64,000 nucleotides of DNA, from positions 1,550,001 through 1,614,000 of the forward strand of contig OZ243960.1 of NCBI GenBank assembly GCA_965214435.1, written 5' to 3'. Below are positions 1 through 8,702 of this stretch, one piece after another. The notes below the pieces were generated by a model. The model had not been told where the DNA came from and ran no database searches. It saw only the letters and a list, made by a program, of their open reading frames with translations. The DNA comes from Rubrobacter_A sp965214435. GTDB lineage: Bacteria; Actinomycetota; Rubrobacteria; Rubrobacterales; Rubrobacteraceae. A program made the translations under genes and the position numbers. The stretch's first letter is position 1, and each line of letters opens with the position of its first letter.

Positions 1-1135
1 TGAGGTTGCGGAGGGTGATGCTGCCGTCTATGGCGTACGAGCCGTCGTCAAGTTTGCGGACGGCGGGCGCTTCCTTCTCCTCCCACTCGTCCCGGATGTC
101 TCCGACGAGTTCCTCCAGGATGTCCTCGATGGTAAAGATTCCCTCGAAAGCTCCCCACTCGTCGATGACCACGACCATCTGGAGCCCCTGTTCCTGGAGG
201 TCGTCCAGGACTTCGCTGACGCGCCGGTTCTCCGGGACGGTGAGGACCTCGCGCATAATGTCCCCGGCGGTAACGTCCGCCTCCGGGCTTCCGTGGGCTT
301 TGATGGCGCGCAGAACGTCCTTGATGTGTACGGTGCCGACGATCCGGTCGTAATGGTCATCCTCGGAGATGGGAAAGCGGACGTTGTTACCCTCCGCCGC
401 CGCCGAGAAGAGGTCTTCCAAACTCGTCCGGGCCGGGAACGTCACCACGTTCGGCTGCGCGACCATGACCTCGCGGGCCGCTTTTTCGTCCAGGTCGAAG
501 GCGGCCTTGACTATGGCTTCCTCCTCTTCCTCCAGGATGCCCTGCTCGCGGGACTGGCTGACGAGCATGTGCAGCTCCTCCTCGGAGTGCTTCTCCTCGG
601 TCTCCGACGGCGGCGGGATGCCGACGAGCCCGGCGGACAGGTTCGCTATGCCATTGGTGACCCAGACTAGCGGCCGGAAGACGATGTTAAAGAACTTCAT
701 GAACGGCGCTACGAACAGCGCGCTACCCTCCGGGTTGGCGATAGCGATGCTCTTGGACACCAACTCCCCGTAGGTAACGTGCAAAAAGGTGATGATCCCG
801 AAGCCCAGAGCAAAGGCTACGAGGTGAATCAAGTTTTCCGGCAGAAACGATTCCAGCAGTGGGGAGATGAGGGCTGCTATCGCCGGCTCGCCCAGAGCGC
901 CCAGGCCCAGCGAGGCGATCGTGATCCCAACCTGGCACACGGCGAGGTAGGTGTCAAGGTTACCCGTGGCCTCCCGTACCAAGCCGGACGACGTCCGGCC
1001 CTCCTGCACCAGCGACTCGACCCTCGTCTCCCGGAGCTTGGTAAACGCGAACTCCGCCGTTACGAACAAGCCGTTCAGAGCCACTAGAAAGAGCGCGGCA
1101 AGTACCCCGAGTAGCGAAAAAAGTATTTCTTCCAA
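1..1135 (-). CDS. DUF21/CBS-domain membrane protein (HlyC/CorC-like), 3' end outside window
   Basis: The reading frame is open to the window edge, so the C-terminus is missing. The N-terminal part has several hydrophobic segments typical of the DUF21 (CNNM) transmembrane domain, including the stretch LNGLFVTAEFAF. It is followed by two CBS-type motifs around EVMVAQPNVVTF and DIMREVLTVPEN, and then an EWGAFEGIFTIEDILEE segment leading toward the CorC/HlyC domain. Proteins of this family are implicated in Mg2+/Co2+ homeostasis; the substrate here is unknown. Start: two TTG codons lie at 1138-1136 and 1135-1133. GGAGG at 1145-1141 favours the second, with a 5-nt spacer. The name hemolysin often attached to this family is historical. 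Confidence 0.88.
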   Translation of the reverse strand, partial: MEEILFSLLGVLAALFLVALNGLFVTAEFAFTKLRETRVESLVQEGRTSSGLVREATGNLDTYLAVCQVGITIASLGLGALGEPAIAALISPLLESFLPENLIHLVAFALGFGIITFLHVTYGELVSKSIAIANPEGSALFVAPFMKFFNIVFRPLVWVTNGIANLSAGLVGIPPPSETEEKHSEEELHMLVSQSREQGILEEEEEAIVKAAFDLDEKAAREVMVAQPNVVTFPARTSLEDLFSAAAEGNNVRFPISEDDHYDRIVGTVHIKDVLRAIKAHGSPEADVTAGDIMREVLTVPENRRVSEVLDDLQEQGLQMVVVIDEWGAFEGIFTIEDILEELVGDIRDEWEEKEAPAVRKLDDGSYAIDGSITLRNL

Positions 1136-1218
1136 CAATGCCTCCGATTTAACGCGCCAAGCCCCACCAAAAACGCGACTGCACGCCACGATTATTAATA
1201 ACTTGTTATGCCTTTACA

Positions 1219-1245
1219 ATTATACCTTTCTATCGTGTCTTCCAA
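1219..1245 (-). promoter_or_regulatory. Candidate promoter for the CBS membrane protein
   Basis: On the minus strand a perfect TATAAT (1224-1219) lies in an AT-rich patch about 85 bp upstream of the start. TTGGAA (1245-1240) lies upstream with a short 15-bp spacer. The -10 is convincing; the -35 is weak. Confidence 0.45.
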
Positions 1246-1359
1246 CCTCCGGCCTCGGAAAGCCCGGAGAACGAGGAACTCCTGTTGGTAAACTGAGGAG
1301 TAGGTGGCAGCCGCTACAGGGGCGCTAGCCGGGGAAGTAAGCTATTGGAGGGGCGTGGT

Positions 1360-1836
1360 ATGAGCGAGCGTGCAGAGCCGTCCAGACCGAAGCTGTTCTT
1401 TGAAGACTTCGAGCCGGGAGCGGTCTTCGACCTCGGGCAGAGGACGGTCACAGAAGAGGAGATCCTCACCTTCGCTCGACAGTATGACCCGCAGCCGTTC
1501 CACGTGGACAAAGAAGCCGCCGTAGAGTCGGCCTTCGGCGGCCTGATCTCCAGCGGCTGGCATACCGCCGCTATCTTCATGCGCCTCTACGTGGATGCCG
1601 TGCTCTCCAACGCCGCCAGCCAGGGCTCGCCGGGCGTCGAAGAGTTGCGCTGGCTCAAACCCGTCCGGCCCGGCGATACACTCCGCGCCCGCCTCACAGT
1701 CCTCGATGCCGTCCCGTCCAACAGTAACCCGAACCGGGGCACCGTCTATATCCGCTCCGAAGTCGACAACGACCGCGGCGAAACCGTGATGACCATGAAA
1801 GCCCGTGGCCTCTTCGCACGCCGGAAACCGAGCTAA
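1360..1836 (+). CDS. MaoC-like dehydratase / (R)-hydratase family protein
   Basis: A 158-residue single hot-dog-fold protein. The hydratase motif YDPQPFH (about residues 42-48) supplies the Asp and His used by MaoC/(R)-specific enoyl-CoA hydratases. It is followed by GGLISSGWHTAA and the RPGD turn common to the family. The probable reaction is hydration or dehydration of an acyl-CoA, substrate unknown. The ATG at 1360 is chosen because GGAGGGG lies about 7 nt upstream; an in-frame TTG at 1345 sits inside that site. The gene stands alone and converges on the ABC transporter ATPase with about 20 bp between them. Confidence 0.88.
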   Translation: MSERAEPSRPKLFFEDFEPGAVFDLGQRTVTEEEILTFARQYDPQPFHVDKEAAVESAFGGLISSGWHTAAIFMRLYVDAVLSNAASQGSPGVEELRWLKPVRPGDTLRARLTVLDAVPSNSNPNRGTVYIRSEVDNDRGETVMTMKARGLFARRKPS

Positions 1837-1857
1837 ACTTAAACCAAACGTTTAGAA

Positions 1858-2895
1858 TTAATCTTCCAACGCCCAGAGCGACTCTGCCGGGAGCCGGGCA
1901 ATGACCTCGTCTCCCTTGCGGAGCTTCGTATGTGGCGGGAGCGCGGCCCGCAGCCTGAGCCCTCCGGCTTCGAGGTCGCAGAGGACCTGAGTGCCGAGGT
2001 AGGTCGTCGCTGATATACGGGCCGCGAACGAGTTCTCGCCGCTGGACTCCGCGAGGCTCACGGCCTCGGGACGGATGGTGAGGGTGACGTCTCCGGGCGG
2101 GGCGGGCTCCGCGAGCCGGAGGTGGCCGAGCGGGGTTTGTACCGTACCGTTTTCGGCGTGGCCGTCGAGGAAGTTGGTAGCGCCGAAGAAGCGGGCTATT
2201 TCTCGGCTGGCGGGCCGATCGTAGAACGCTTGCGGGTGGTCGTACATGCGTAGCTTGCCGTCGAAGATCAGGGCGATGCGGTCGGCTAGGATTACGGCTT
2301 CCTCCTGGTCGTGGGTCACGAAGACCGTGGTGTAGCCACCGGAACCCTGGATCTCCTTTACCAACTCGCGCATCCCCTCGCGGAGGTTCGCGTCGAGCGC
2401 GCTGAGCGGCTCGTCTAGCAGCAGTAGGCGTGGCTCGGTGACCAGGGCGCGGGCCAGCGCCACTCGTTGTTGCTGTCCGCCGGAGATCTCCCCCGGCTTG
2501 CGGTCTGCAAAGCCGTCCATTCTGACCTGCCGCAACGCGGTCTCTACCCGGCGGCCGGCCTCCTCCCGAGAGATGCCCCGCATCTTTAACCCGAAGCCGA
2601 CGTTCGACTCGACGCTCATGTGCGGAAAGAGCAGCGGCTTCTGGAAGACCATCGCCGCCCCGCGCTTCTCCGGCGGTATCGGCAGTATGGAGCGTCCGTC
2701 GACCCGCACGTCACCCCCCGACGGGGATAGGAGACCGGAAATTACTTTCAAGGCCGTGGTCTTGCCGCACCCCGACGGTCCGAGAAAGGCGACCAACTCT
2801 CCCGGTTCGACCGTGAGCGAGAGCCCCGAGAGCGCCGGGTTCTCATCCCGTCCGTAGCTATGGGACAAGTCTTCCAGTTCTAGGCGGGCACTCAT
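1858..2895 (-). CDS. ABC transporter ATP-binding protein (PotA/FbpC-type, YnjD-like)
   Basis: A 345-residue nucleotide-binding subunit that energises import. Visible motifs are Walker A GPSGCGKTT (39-47), signature ISGGQQQ (137-143), Walker B LLLLDEP (157-163) and the switch His in VTHDQEEA (about 195). A TOBE-like C-terminal region from about 250 is typical of polyamine, iron and thiamine-type importers. It is the last gene of a four-gene minus-strand operon with two permeases and a lipoprotein. The start ATG follows the upstream permease stop by about 10 bp. Ligand specificity cannot be read from the ATPase. Confidence 0.93.
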   Translation of the reverse strand: MSARLELEDLSHSYGRDENPALSGLSLTVEPGELVAFLGPSGCGKTTALKVISGLLSPSGGDVRVDGRSILPIPPEKRGAAMVFQKPLLFPHMSVESNVGFGLKMRGISREEAGRRVETALRQVRMDGFADRKPGEISGGQQQRVALARALVTEPRLLLLDEPLSALDANLREGMRELVKEIQGSGGYTTVFVTHDQEEAVILADRIALIFDGKLRMYDHPQAFYDRPASREIARFFGATNFLDGHAENGTVQTPLGHLRLAEPAPPGDVTLTIRPEAVSLAESSGENSFAARISATTYLGTQVLCDLEAGGLRLRAALPPHTKLRKGDEVIARLPAESLWALED

Positions 2896-2904
2896 AAGAT
2901 AACC

Positions 2905-3753
2905 CTACGATACCTTACCGAGCCCGAGGAAGCCGCGGCCGTCGGAGTTTCCGGAACCGGGGTTGCCAGGCGAGAGGAAGCGCAGGGCGATCACGAGTAC
3001 GAAGATGGCCGGCAGGGCGAAGACCACGGCGAGGGATGAGGTTATTACCGGGTCGTTGCCGGACGCCGCGGAGAACAGGAGCATCGGCAGGGTCACGACG
3101 CTGCCGCCCCCGATCAGTAGCGTCAGGATGTACTGGCCCCAGCTAATAAGGAATGCGAATAACCCCGCCACCGCTATCCCCGGCACGACCTCCGGCAGCG
3201 TCACATAGAGAAAAGTCTGCCAGGCGTTGGCCCCGAGCGTGCGGGCGGCTTCTTCAAGCTCTCCGGAGCGGTCGGCGAAGATGCTGGTCAGGATAATAGC
3301 CGTGTACGGTACCGCCGGCACCAGGTGCACCAGGAACACCCCGAAAGCGGTGTCGGCCAGCCCGAACCGGATAAACGTCAGGTGGATACCCATCGTAGAG
3401 GCCAGCGGCGGCACCAGTATCGGGAGCAGGATCACAAAGATCACGAACCCCTTCAGCCGGAACTCATACGCCCCGAGCGCCATTCCCGCCGGAAGCCCGA
3501 CCAGTACCGAGACCACCGCCGCTCCCCCCGCTATGTACAGGCTCGTGAGCGTCGCCCCGAGGACCCGGCTGCCGGGCTCTACCAGGTACCTCACCCCTCT
3601 AAGAGACCACTCCGACGGCCAGAGGTCCGGGAACCGCCACGCCCCGGCGAACATCCATAAAATTAGCGGCACGAACGGCAGCGCCACGAGCACCGCCACC
3701 AGCACGAGGCCCAAGCCTGAGCCACCGTAACCCTTGCTCTTAGGTTTACCCAC
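2905..3753 (-). CDS. ABC transporter permease (second subunit)
   Basis: A 282-residue inner-membrane subunit with about six hydrophobic helices. The EAA loop that contacts the ATPase is visible as EEAARTLGANAWQTF. The GTG start overlaps the end of the upstream permease gene by 8 bp, so the two are translationally coupled. The fold matches the binding-protein-dependent transport permease family (PotB/PotC, ThiP and YnjC halves). Many bacterial YnjC proteins are a single long permease; here the two halves are separate genes. Confidence 0.9.
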   Translation of the reverse strand: MGKPKSKGYGGSGLGLVLVAVLVALPFVPLILWMFAGAWRFPDLWPSEWSLRGVRYLVEPGSRVLGATLTSLYIAGGAAVVSVLVGLPAGMALGAYEFRLKGFVIFVILLPILVPPLASTMGIHLTFIRFGLADTAFGVFLVHLVPAVPYTAIILTSIFADRSGELEEAARTLGANAWQTFLYVTLPEVVPGIAVAGLFAFLISWGQYILTLLIGGGSVVTLPMLLFSAASGNDPVITSSLAVVFALPAIFVLVIALRFLSPGNPGSGNSDGRGFLGLGKVS

Positions 3754-4585
3754 GGCCGAGACCTCGGCTCAGGCGGAGGTAAGCGGCGGCGAACAGCGCG
3801 GTTATGACCGCTATAAGGACGTTTATCGCCATGGCGACCGGCCGGGCGGTCAGGTCTATGTCCCGGTACTCCTCGTAGGCCATGACCGGCAGTATCGTCG
3901 GGTAGCTCTGCCCGAGGAGGTACGGCACCTCGAACGCTCCGAAGGTAAAGGCGAAAACTATGAGGCTTGCGGCCACGATGCCCGGAGAGATCACGGGGAA
4001 CACCACGTACCAGAACCGCTGCCAGGCATTAGCCCCGAGCGTCCGGGCCACCTCTTCGAGTTCGCTCGCAACTCCTCGCAGCGACGCCAAAACCACGAGC
4101 GCGATAAACGGCGTCTCCTTCCACACGTAGGTCAAGATAATGCCGACCGCGTACCTGTCGTAGAGCAGTGCCGGGAACTGCCGGGGCTCCCCGATCAGTC
4201 TCAGGGCTCCCGCCAGCCGCGCCCCGAGCCCGGTCTGGGAAATTACCAGCGCGATGCCGACCGCCGCGACGAGGTGGGGGATAGTGATCGGCAACTGAAA
4301 GACGACCGCCGATATCCGCCCGTTCGCCCTCCGGAGCGCCAGCGCCGCGAGCACCGCTAGCACCGTCGAGATGACCGTCGAGACCCCGGCGACATAGAAC
4401 GTCAGCGCCAGCGAGTTCAAGAACTCCCGGCTTCCTAAAACTTCCCGGTAAGCGTCCAGGCTGACGTCCGTCATCCCGATAGCCGGCAGGTACCCGAAAG
4501 ATTGCACGAGCGCGACGAAGAGGCCGCCGGAAAATAGCACTCCCACAACGAGGAGCGCCGGGGCCAAGAGCAGGGCTATCTTCAT
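3746..4585 (-). CDS. ABC transporter permease (first subunit)
   Basis: A 279-residue membrane subunit starting MKIALLLAPALL, with about six helices and an EAA loop EEVARTLGANAWQRF that nearly matches its neighbour. It probably pairs with that neighbour as a heterodimeric pore. The ATG at 4585 is preferred because GGGAG lies 5 nt upstream; an in-frame TTG at 4597 would include the ribosome site. The binding-protein gene ends about 15 bp upstream, so this is an operon member. Confidence 0.9.
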   Translation of the reverse strand: MKIALLLAPALLVVGVLFSGGLFVALVQSFGYLPAIGMTDVSLDAYREVLGSREFLNSLALTFYVAGVSTVISTVLAVLAALALRRANGRISAVVFQLPITIPHLVAAVGIALVISQTGLGARLAGALRLIGEPRQFPALLYDRYAVGIILTYVWKETPFIALVVLASLRGVASELEEVARTLGANAWQRFWYVVFPVISPGIVAASLIVFAFTFGAFEVPYLLGQSYPTILPVMAYEEYRDIDLTARPVAMAINVLIAVITALFAAAYLRLSRGLGRG

Positions 4586-4600
4586 CCGCTCTCCCAAAGG

Positions 4601-5839
4601 TTACTGTTCCAGGACCCTCTCCTGCCAGCCGTCTTCGAGGGACGTCAACCACTCCGTCTGCATCTCCGGCAGCCGGTTGTCCTGCAATACGTCCGTCGAG
4701 AGCGTCGCCTCCCCGGAAAGTTGCTCGAACTCGGCCTGCGTCTCCTCCGGTAGCCGTTCAGTCTCCAGCGCCGTCAAATCTCCCCAGCCCTCCGGGTCCT
4801 GCTTCTCTAGCTGAGCTTCGGGGCTTTCCAGGAAGTTCGCCACCACCTGGGCTCCGGCTTTATTCGGGGAGTTAAACGGCACTGCGACGTAGTGGGTGTT
4901 GTTCAGGGTGCCACCGTCGAACAGGTAGGTGCGGGTGCTCTCGGGGTAGAGACCCTTCTGTATCTGACGCTGTGCGAGCTGCGGGTTGTAGCTCATGGAC
5001 AGGTAGACCTGCCCGTTCTGGTAAAGCTCTTCGAGCGCCGACGAGGACTCCGGATAGGTGTCGCCCCCGCGCCAGAGGTTCGGCTCCAGCTCGTTCAGGA
5101 ACTTGTAGAGCTTTGGGGCCTGCCGGTCAAAGAGGCTCTGGTCAAAGGGTTTCTGGTAAGGTTCGGTCTCCCCAACGAGGCCGTAGAACGCCTGCTCGAC
5201 GAACGCGTTGCCGGTAAAGTCCGGCGGGGAGGGATAGGTAAAGCGTCCCGGGTTTGCCTCCGTCCAGGCGAGCAGCCCGTCCATCGTTTTCGGCGGGTTC
5301 TGTACCCTGTCGGAGTCGTACATCATGACGAACTGAGCTTTGCCCCACGGCGCTTCCCGGCCCTCGACCGGGTACCCGAAGTCCCGGCTGACGCTGGTGC
5401 TCTCCCAGTCGATGTACTTCGCGTTCGGGAGCTTCTCGGCCCACGGACCAAACCAGAGGTCCGCGTCGGCCCCGGTGGCGAAGTTCTCGCCGTTGAGCCA
5501 GACGAGGTCTATCGTCCCGTCCTGGCCGCCAGCGCTCTTCTCGTTTAGCAGCTTGTTTACCGCGTCCGCAGTGTCCGGCAGCGGCGTGCGCTTCAAGGTT
5601 ATCCCGTACTCGTCCTTTACGCGGGGCGTCACGTAGTCGTCGACGTAGGCGTTTGCCGCCTCGTCGCCGCCGTACATAAAGAACTTTACCGTGCTCCCGC
5701 GTGCGGCTTCTTCAAGTTCCCCGAAAGACCGCCCTTCACCGGAAGACCCCGAATCTCCGGACCCCGATCCGCCACAGGCTGTGAGGCTAACCGTGAAAAT
5801 TAGCGTGAGGGTTGCGAGGAGTAGGGTACGAGACTTCAA
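4601..5839 (-). CDS. ABC transporter substrate-binding lipoprotein, YnjB-like
   Basis: A 412-residue extracytoplasmic solute-binding protein. The N-terminus MKSRTLLLATL leads to a lipobox LTAC, predicting a lipid-anchored Cys. The body contains LVWLNGENF and FGPWAEKLPN, segments I associate with the YnjB (COG4134) family of uncharacterised binding proteins; this match is from memory. The TTG start at 5839 is chosen over an upstream GTG (5896) because AAAGGA lies just upstream and the signal peptide begins here. It is first in the transporter operon. An upstream nucleoside hydrolase on the same strand suggests a nucleoside- or base-containing ligand (inference). Confidence 0.85.
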   Translation of the reverse strand: MKSRTLLLATLTLIFTVSLTACGGSGSGDSGSSGEGRSFGELEEAARGSTVKFFMYGGDEAANAYVDDYVTPRVKDEYGITLKRTPLPDTADAVNKLLNEKSAGGQDGTIDLVWLNGENFATGADADLWFGPWAEKLPNAKYIDWESTSVSRDFGYPVEGREAPWGKAQFVMMYDSDRVQNPPKTMDGLLAWTEANPGRFTYPSPPDFTGNAFVEQAFYGLVGETEPYQKPFDQSLFDRQAPKLYKFLNELEPNLWRGGDTYPESSSALEELYQNGQVYLSMSYNPQLAQRQIQKGLYPESTRTYLFDGGTLNNTHYVAVPFNSPNKAGAQVVANFLESPEAQLEKQDPEGWGDLTALETERLPEETQAEFEQLSGEATLSTDVLQDNRLPEMQTEWLTSLEDGWQERVLEQ

Positions 5840-5883
5840 GTTATCGGCGTCCTTTCTCGCGCGGACGAGGATTCTGTGGCGAG

Positions 5884-5889
5884 ATTCTA
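5884..5889 (-). promoter_or_regulatory. Candidate -10 element for the YnjB-like operon
   Basis: TAGAAT on the minus strand lies about 45 bp before the binding-protein start, in an AT-rich 96-bp spacer. A TTGTTA lies upstream at suboptimal (about 14 bp) spacing. No TPP-riboswitch-like sequence was recognised in this spacer. Confidence 0.3.
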
Positions 5890-5935
5890 CATACACGCAT
5901 AGTTAACAAGTATACGTCAGGGGGTGAAGGCTGGA

Positions 5936-6820
5936 TCAGGCCGGATGATGTTCCAGAGCTTCTGTGAGCTTTTCGAGCACCCGTTGCGGGTCCAGGTCAG
6001 TCACCAGATCCACCTCCCGACCCCGGCGAGAAAAGTCGTGCGCCCCGGCCGCGTCCAGCGTCGGGACGGGACGGCGCTCGGTCGTTAGTGCTCCGGGGTC
6101 GGTAACAGCCGCCACGCACGCGAGGTCCCAGAGTATCTTCCGCTCCCGCGGGTCGATGCCGCCCTCGTATTCCGAGACCCAGCGGAGCAGTATCTCCGCC
6201 AGGTAGTCCGCTATCGGGCGTCCCAGATCGTGCAACCTCTCCGCGAACGCCCGCGCTTCGACCAGTATTTTGTGCGGTCCCGACCAGCCGGGGACCTGCA
6301 ACAGTTCTACCGGGCTCTCCAGGAGGACCCGCCAGGCCGCGATGTCCGCCCGGCCGTTGAGTTCTCCGCCGAGCTTGTAACGCTCGTAGGTATCTTCGTC
6401 CCCGAATCCCCCGAGCCACACGACCCGGATGTTGTCCCGTACCTCGGGGGCGGTGAGCAGCAGCGAGGCCACGTCCGTCGCCGGACCGGTGGCGATAACG
6501 GTGAGCGGTCCTTGCCGGGCCTCCTCGATGAGAAAGTCGAGCCCCGCGCTCTTTACGGGGCTTGCGCGGTCTTCCAGTGGTCCCTCCGCGCCGGGCACGC
6601 ACGGTATCTCCCGGCCGCACAGAGAGACGACCAACTCCGCCTCTTCCTGGTAGAGATCCCGGGATGCCGGGCCGTGGGCGGTAGTGTTGTGGACAGAGAC
6701 TACTCCGCGCACGTCGAGGGCTCCCTCCGGTGCTCCCAGGGCGTAAGCTATGGCGAACTGGTCGTCCACCTCGTTTGCCGTATCGCAGTTCAGCACGACG
6801 CGCGGGGCTCTAGTCTCCAC
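5936..6820 (-). CDS. Inosine-uridine-type nucleoside hydrolase
   Basis: A 294-residue enzyme of the IunH/nucleoside N-ribohydrolase family, which cleaves the N-glycosidic bond of nucleosides to base plus ribose. The N-terminal Asp cluster that binds Ca2+ and ribose is seen in LNCDTANEVDDQ. TGPATDVA, GGELNGRADI and the late Asp in ILWDLACVAA are also in place. The GTG at 6820 is chosen because AAAGGA lies just upstream; the longer frame lacks a ribosome site. Gene order on the minus strand is hydrolase then YnjB-like importer, 97 bp apart. This suggests uptake and breakdown of a ribosylated compound. Confidence 0.9.
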   Translation of the reverse strand: METRAPRVVLNCDTANEVDDQFAIAYALGAPEGALDVRGVVSVHNTTAHGPASRDLYQEEAELVVSLCGREIPCVPGAEGPLEDRASPVKSAGLDFLIEEARQGPLTVIATGPATDVASLLLTAPEVRDNIRVVWLGGFGDEDTYERYKLGGELNGRADIAAWRVLLESPVELLQVPGWSGPHKILVEARAFAERLHDLGRPIADYLAEILLRWVSEYEGGIDPRERKILWDLACVAAVTDPGALTTERRPVPTLDAAGAHDFSRRGREVDLVTDLDPQRVLEKLTEALEHHPA

Positions 6821-6900
6821 GAATTCCTTTCTAAAAAACCTACCGGCGGCAGATCGTAGCATGAAAGCCGCCGCTGGGATGGAATCCCGGCTACCGCGCT

Positions 6901-7071
6901 TTACAGGTGCCCGTTACCGGTGCCCGCCGGTACGCAGTTCTCGTTGTCAAAGTCGAGTCGTCGCAGAAGTGCTTTTACAACCTCGGCGTCGAGGCTGCTC
7001 TCCGAAAGTCTGACCAGCCCGCGCCAGGCGTCGAGCGGCGCGGTTCGGCCAGGAATTGGGAATCCATTCAC
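6901..7071 (-). CDS. Small hypothetical ORF (56 aa), uncertain
   Basis: A GTG-initiated frame 8 bp after the stop of the upstream kinase gene, preceded by a weak TAAGG. The product is mildly amphipathic (SLDAEVVKALLRRLDF) and codon third positions are moderately GC-rich, as in real genes nearby. I recognise no family. It could be a small protein co-transcribed with the kinase, or a chance frame in the 210-bp gap. Confidence 0.3.
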   Translation of the reverse strand: MNGFPIPGRTAPLDAWRGLVRLSESSLDAEVVKALLRRLDFDNENCVPAGTGNGHL

Positions 7072-7079
7072 CTTACGGG

Positions 7080-8075
7080 TTAAGTTCTAAAAAGGTCTTT
7101 CAAGAAGTCCGGGTCCAGGTATGTGCGGCATTTGCTCAGGGTTTCCTCGTTGGTTATAGGGCGGCTGTTGCGCGCGGTTTCTTGCAGCGCCCAGGCGCAC
7201 CACGAGACGGCGCGCAGGGAGATCATCACCCGCATCGCCGAAAGCTGCGTCATAAAGTGCTCTCTATCTGCAATAGAGCTGTGGAACAGGTACGTTTCTA
7301 TAAACTCGGTCTCCTGCTCCCCGGAGAGAAGGGCGGCGGACTCGTCGCGCCACAGGGTGGTAGTCGGGATCAGGAAGTGCGCCACGTCCTCCGTCCGGGG
7401 TGCTATCCGGGCTTTCTCCCAGTCGAGGAGCTTTGCCCCGCCGGTCTCATCTACCACGAAGTTGTGGGTGTTAAGGTCGTAGTTCACTATGGCGAGGTCT
7501 CTTTCGGAGAATAACTCTTCTTGCTCCAAGTAATCCTCTATCTTGCGGAACGCCCCGCGCAAGGCTTTTTTACTCTCTTCGGACGCTTCCTCCCACTCCA
7601 TGTACGGCTCGACGAGTTGCCGGGACTCGGAGAGGATGGACGGCGCCGGGTCGGGGTGTAGTTGGAGGTGATGCTCCTCGGGTACGCCTAGCCCATGGAT
7701 TCTCGCGATGCACCGGGCCGCCGCCGCGAGGTCCGTGGCGTAGTCGAGCGGCCGTCCCGGAAGGTACTCCTCGGTTATGACGGGGTAGGGCAGACCGTCG
7801 GGAGCGGGGTCCACGTGGTGCGGTTTCGGGGTAACGCCGGAGGCAGCGAGTATTGTCAGGGCGTCGTACTCATACGTTGCCTGCTCGTCTAGGGGAAGGC
7901 CGATCTGGCTTCCCGTCACTAGCCGCGCCACCCACTTACCCGCCCGGTAGTTCAGGCTGTACTCTCCCCGCGCCAGAAAGGTGACTTCACCCACGCTCAC
8001 CGGAAGCCGGCTCAGATAAGCCCGGACTTCCTCAAGGGTTGGACCTCCGCCGCTATGCTCCCCATCTGCTGTCAC
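7080..8075 (-). CDS. Choline/thiamine-kinase-like aminoglycoside phosphotransferase family protein
   Basis: A 331-residue small-molecule kinase of the APH/ChoK/ThiK superfamily. The catalytic loop reads NYDLNTHNF and the metal-binding Asp is in KLLDWEKA. The N-lobe has RGEYSLNYR, the glycine-rich phosphate-binding part. Substrate class cannot be fixed from motifs; thiamine, choline, ethanolamine and aminoglycosides are all possible. The neighbouring nucleoside hydrolase and importer make a salvage substrate attractive. TAGAAT sits exactly 6 nt before the GTG start with no Shine-Dalgarno site, predicting a leaderless mRNA. Confidence 0.82.
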   Translation of the reverse strand: MTADGEHSGGGPTLEEVRAYLSRLPVSVGEVTFLARGEYSLNYRAGKWVARLVTGSQIGLPLDEQATYEYDALTILAASGVTPKPHHVDPAPDGLPYPVITEEYLPGRPLDYATDLAAAARCIARIHGLGVPEEHHLQLHPDPAPSILSESRQLVEPYMEWEEASEESKKALRGAFRKIEDYLEQEELFSERDLAIVNYDLNTHNFVVDETGGAKLLDWEKARIAPRTEDVAHFLIPTTTLWRDESAALLSGEQETEFIETYLFHSSIADREHFMTQLSAMRVMISLRAVSWCAWALQETARNSRPITNEETLSKCRTYLDPDFLKDLFRT

Positions 8076-8081
8076 GGCGCT

Positions 8082-8087
8082 ATTCTA
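8082..8087 (-). promoter_or_regulatory. -10 element giving a predicted leaderless start
   Basis: TAGAAT on the minus strand ends 6 nt before the GTG at 8075, so transcription should begin at or within a base of the start codon. No clear -35 is seen. Confidence 0.45.
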
Positions 8088-8218
8088 CATGCCGGGCTAC
8101 GCGCCATTGCTAGCAGCGGGAAGCATAGACTGGAAGACCCGGTAAAGCCTTTCACCCGGAGGGCAACGTCCGTTGCTTGGCTGGTATAAAATTATCTGCG
8201 AAGGAGGTCGTAAGGTCT

Positions 8219-8698
8219 TTGGATACTTGGCACGTAGTTTTCTGGGCTGTACTAGCCGCCCTGGCGCTCGCCGGGGAGGTGCTTACGGTCTCGTTTTTCC
8301 TGGTTTTCTTCTCGTTCGGGGCGGTAGCAGCACTAGTCTTGTCTGTACTCGGGGTTGGAACCGCGTTGCAGACCGCCGGTTTCGTCCTGGCCTCGGTCGC
8401 CGGTATGCTCGTGTTGCGGCCGGCCCTGGTCTCCCGGCTTTCTTTCAAGAACAGCGAGCGGTACGTCGGGCGCGGGGACATCACCGGGAAGACCGCCGTC
8501 GTTACGCAGGCCATCGGACCGGAGAACAGCGGGATGGTGCGCATCGGTGGCGGGGATTTCTGGACCGCCCGGGCGCTGTACTCCGGCCGGGAGATAGAAG
8601 AGGGGACCCGGGTGCGGGTTCTGGACACCGACGGCGTTACGGCTCTGGTCGAGCCACAAGAGTTGTCTCCGGGAGAGCCCGGAGAGGAAGGAGCTTAG
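8219..8698 (+). CDS. NfeD family membrane protein
   Basis: A 159-residue protein with two to three hydrophobic helices near the N-terminus and a C-terminal OB-fold-like part (GKTAVVTQAIGPENSGMV). This is the architecture of short NfeD proteins. NfeD proteins partner with SPFH/stomatin-like proteins, and the SPFH gene begins 4 bp after this stop. Start: TTG 8219 gives MDTWHVVFW directly before the first helix. It sits about 12 nt after a GGAGG. A TTG at 8177 in the same frame would place that ribosome site inside the gene. Function is probably in membrane-domain organisation or quality control. Confidence 0.87.
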   Translation: MDTWHVVFWAVLAALALAGEVLTVSFFLVFFSFGAVAALVLSVLGVGTALQTAGFVLASVAGMLVLRPALVSRLSFKNSERYVGRGDITGKTAVVTQAIGPENSGMVRIGGGDFWTARALYSGREIEEGTRVRVLDTDGVTALVEPQELSPGEPGEEGA

Positions 8699-8702
8699 AG
8701 CA

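Noticed and set aside
5840..5935. Possible TPP riboswitch before the transporter operon
   Set aside because: The gap is under 100 bp and lacks the conserved CUGAGA-type core; only a -10-like element is visible.
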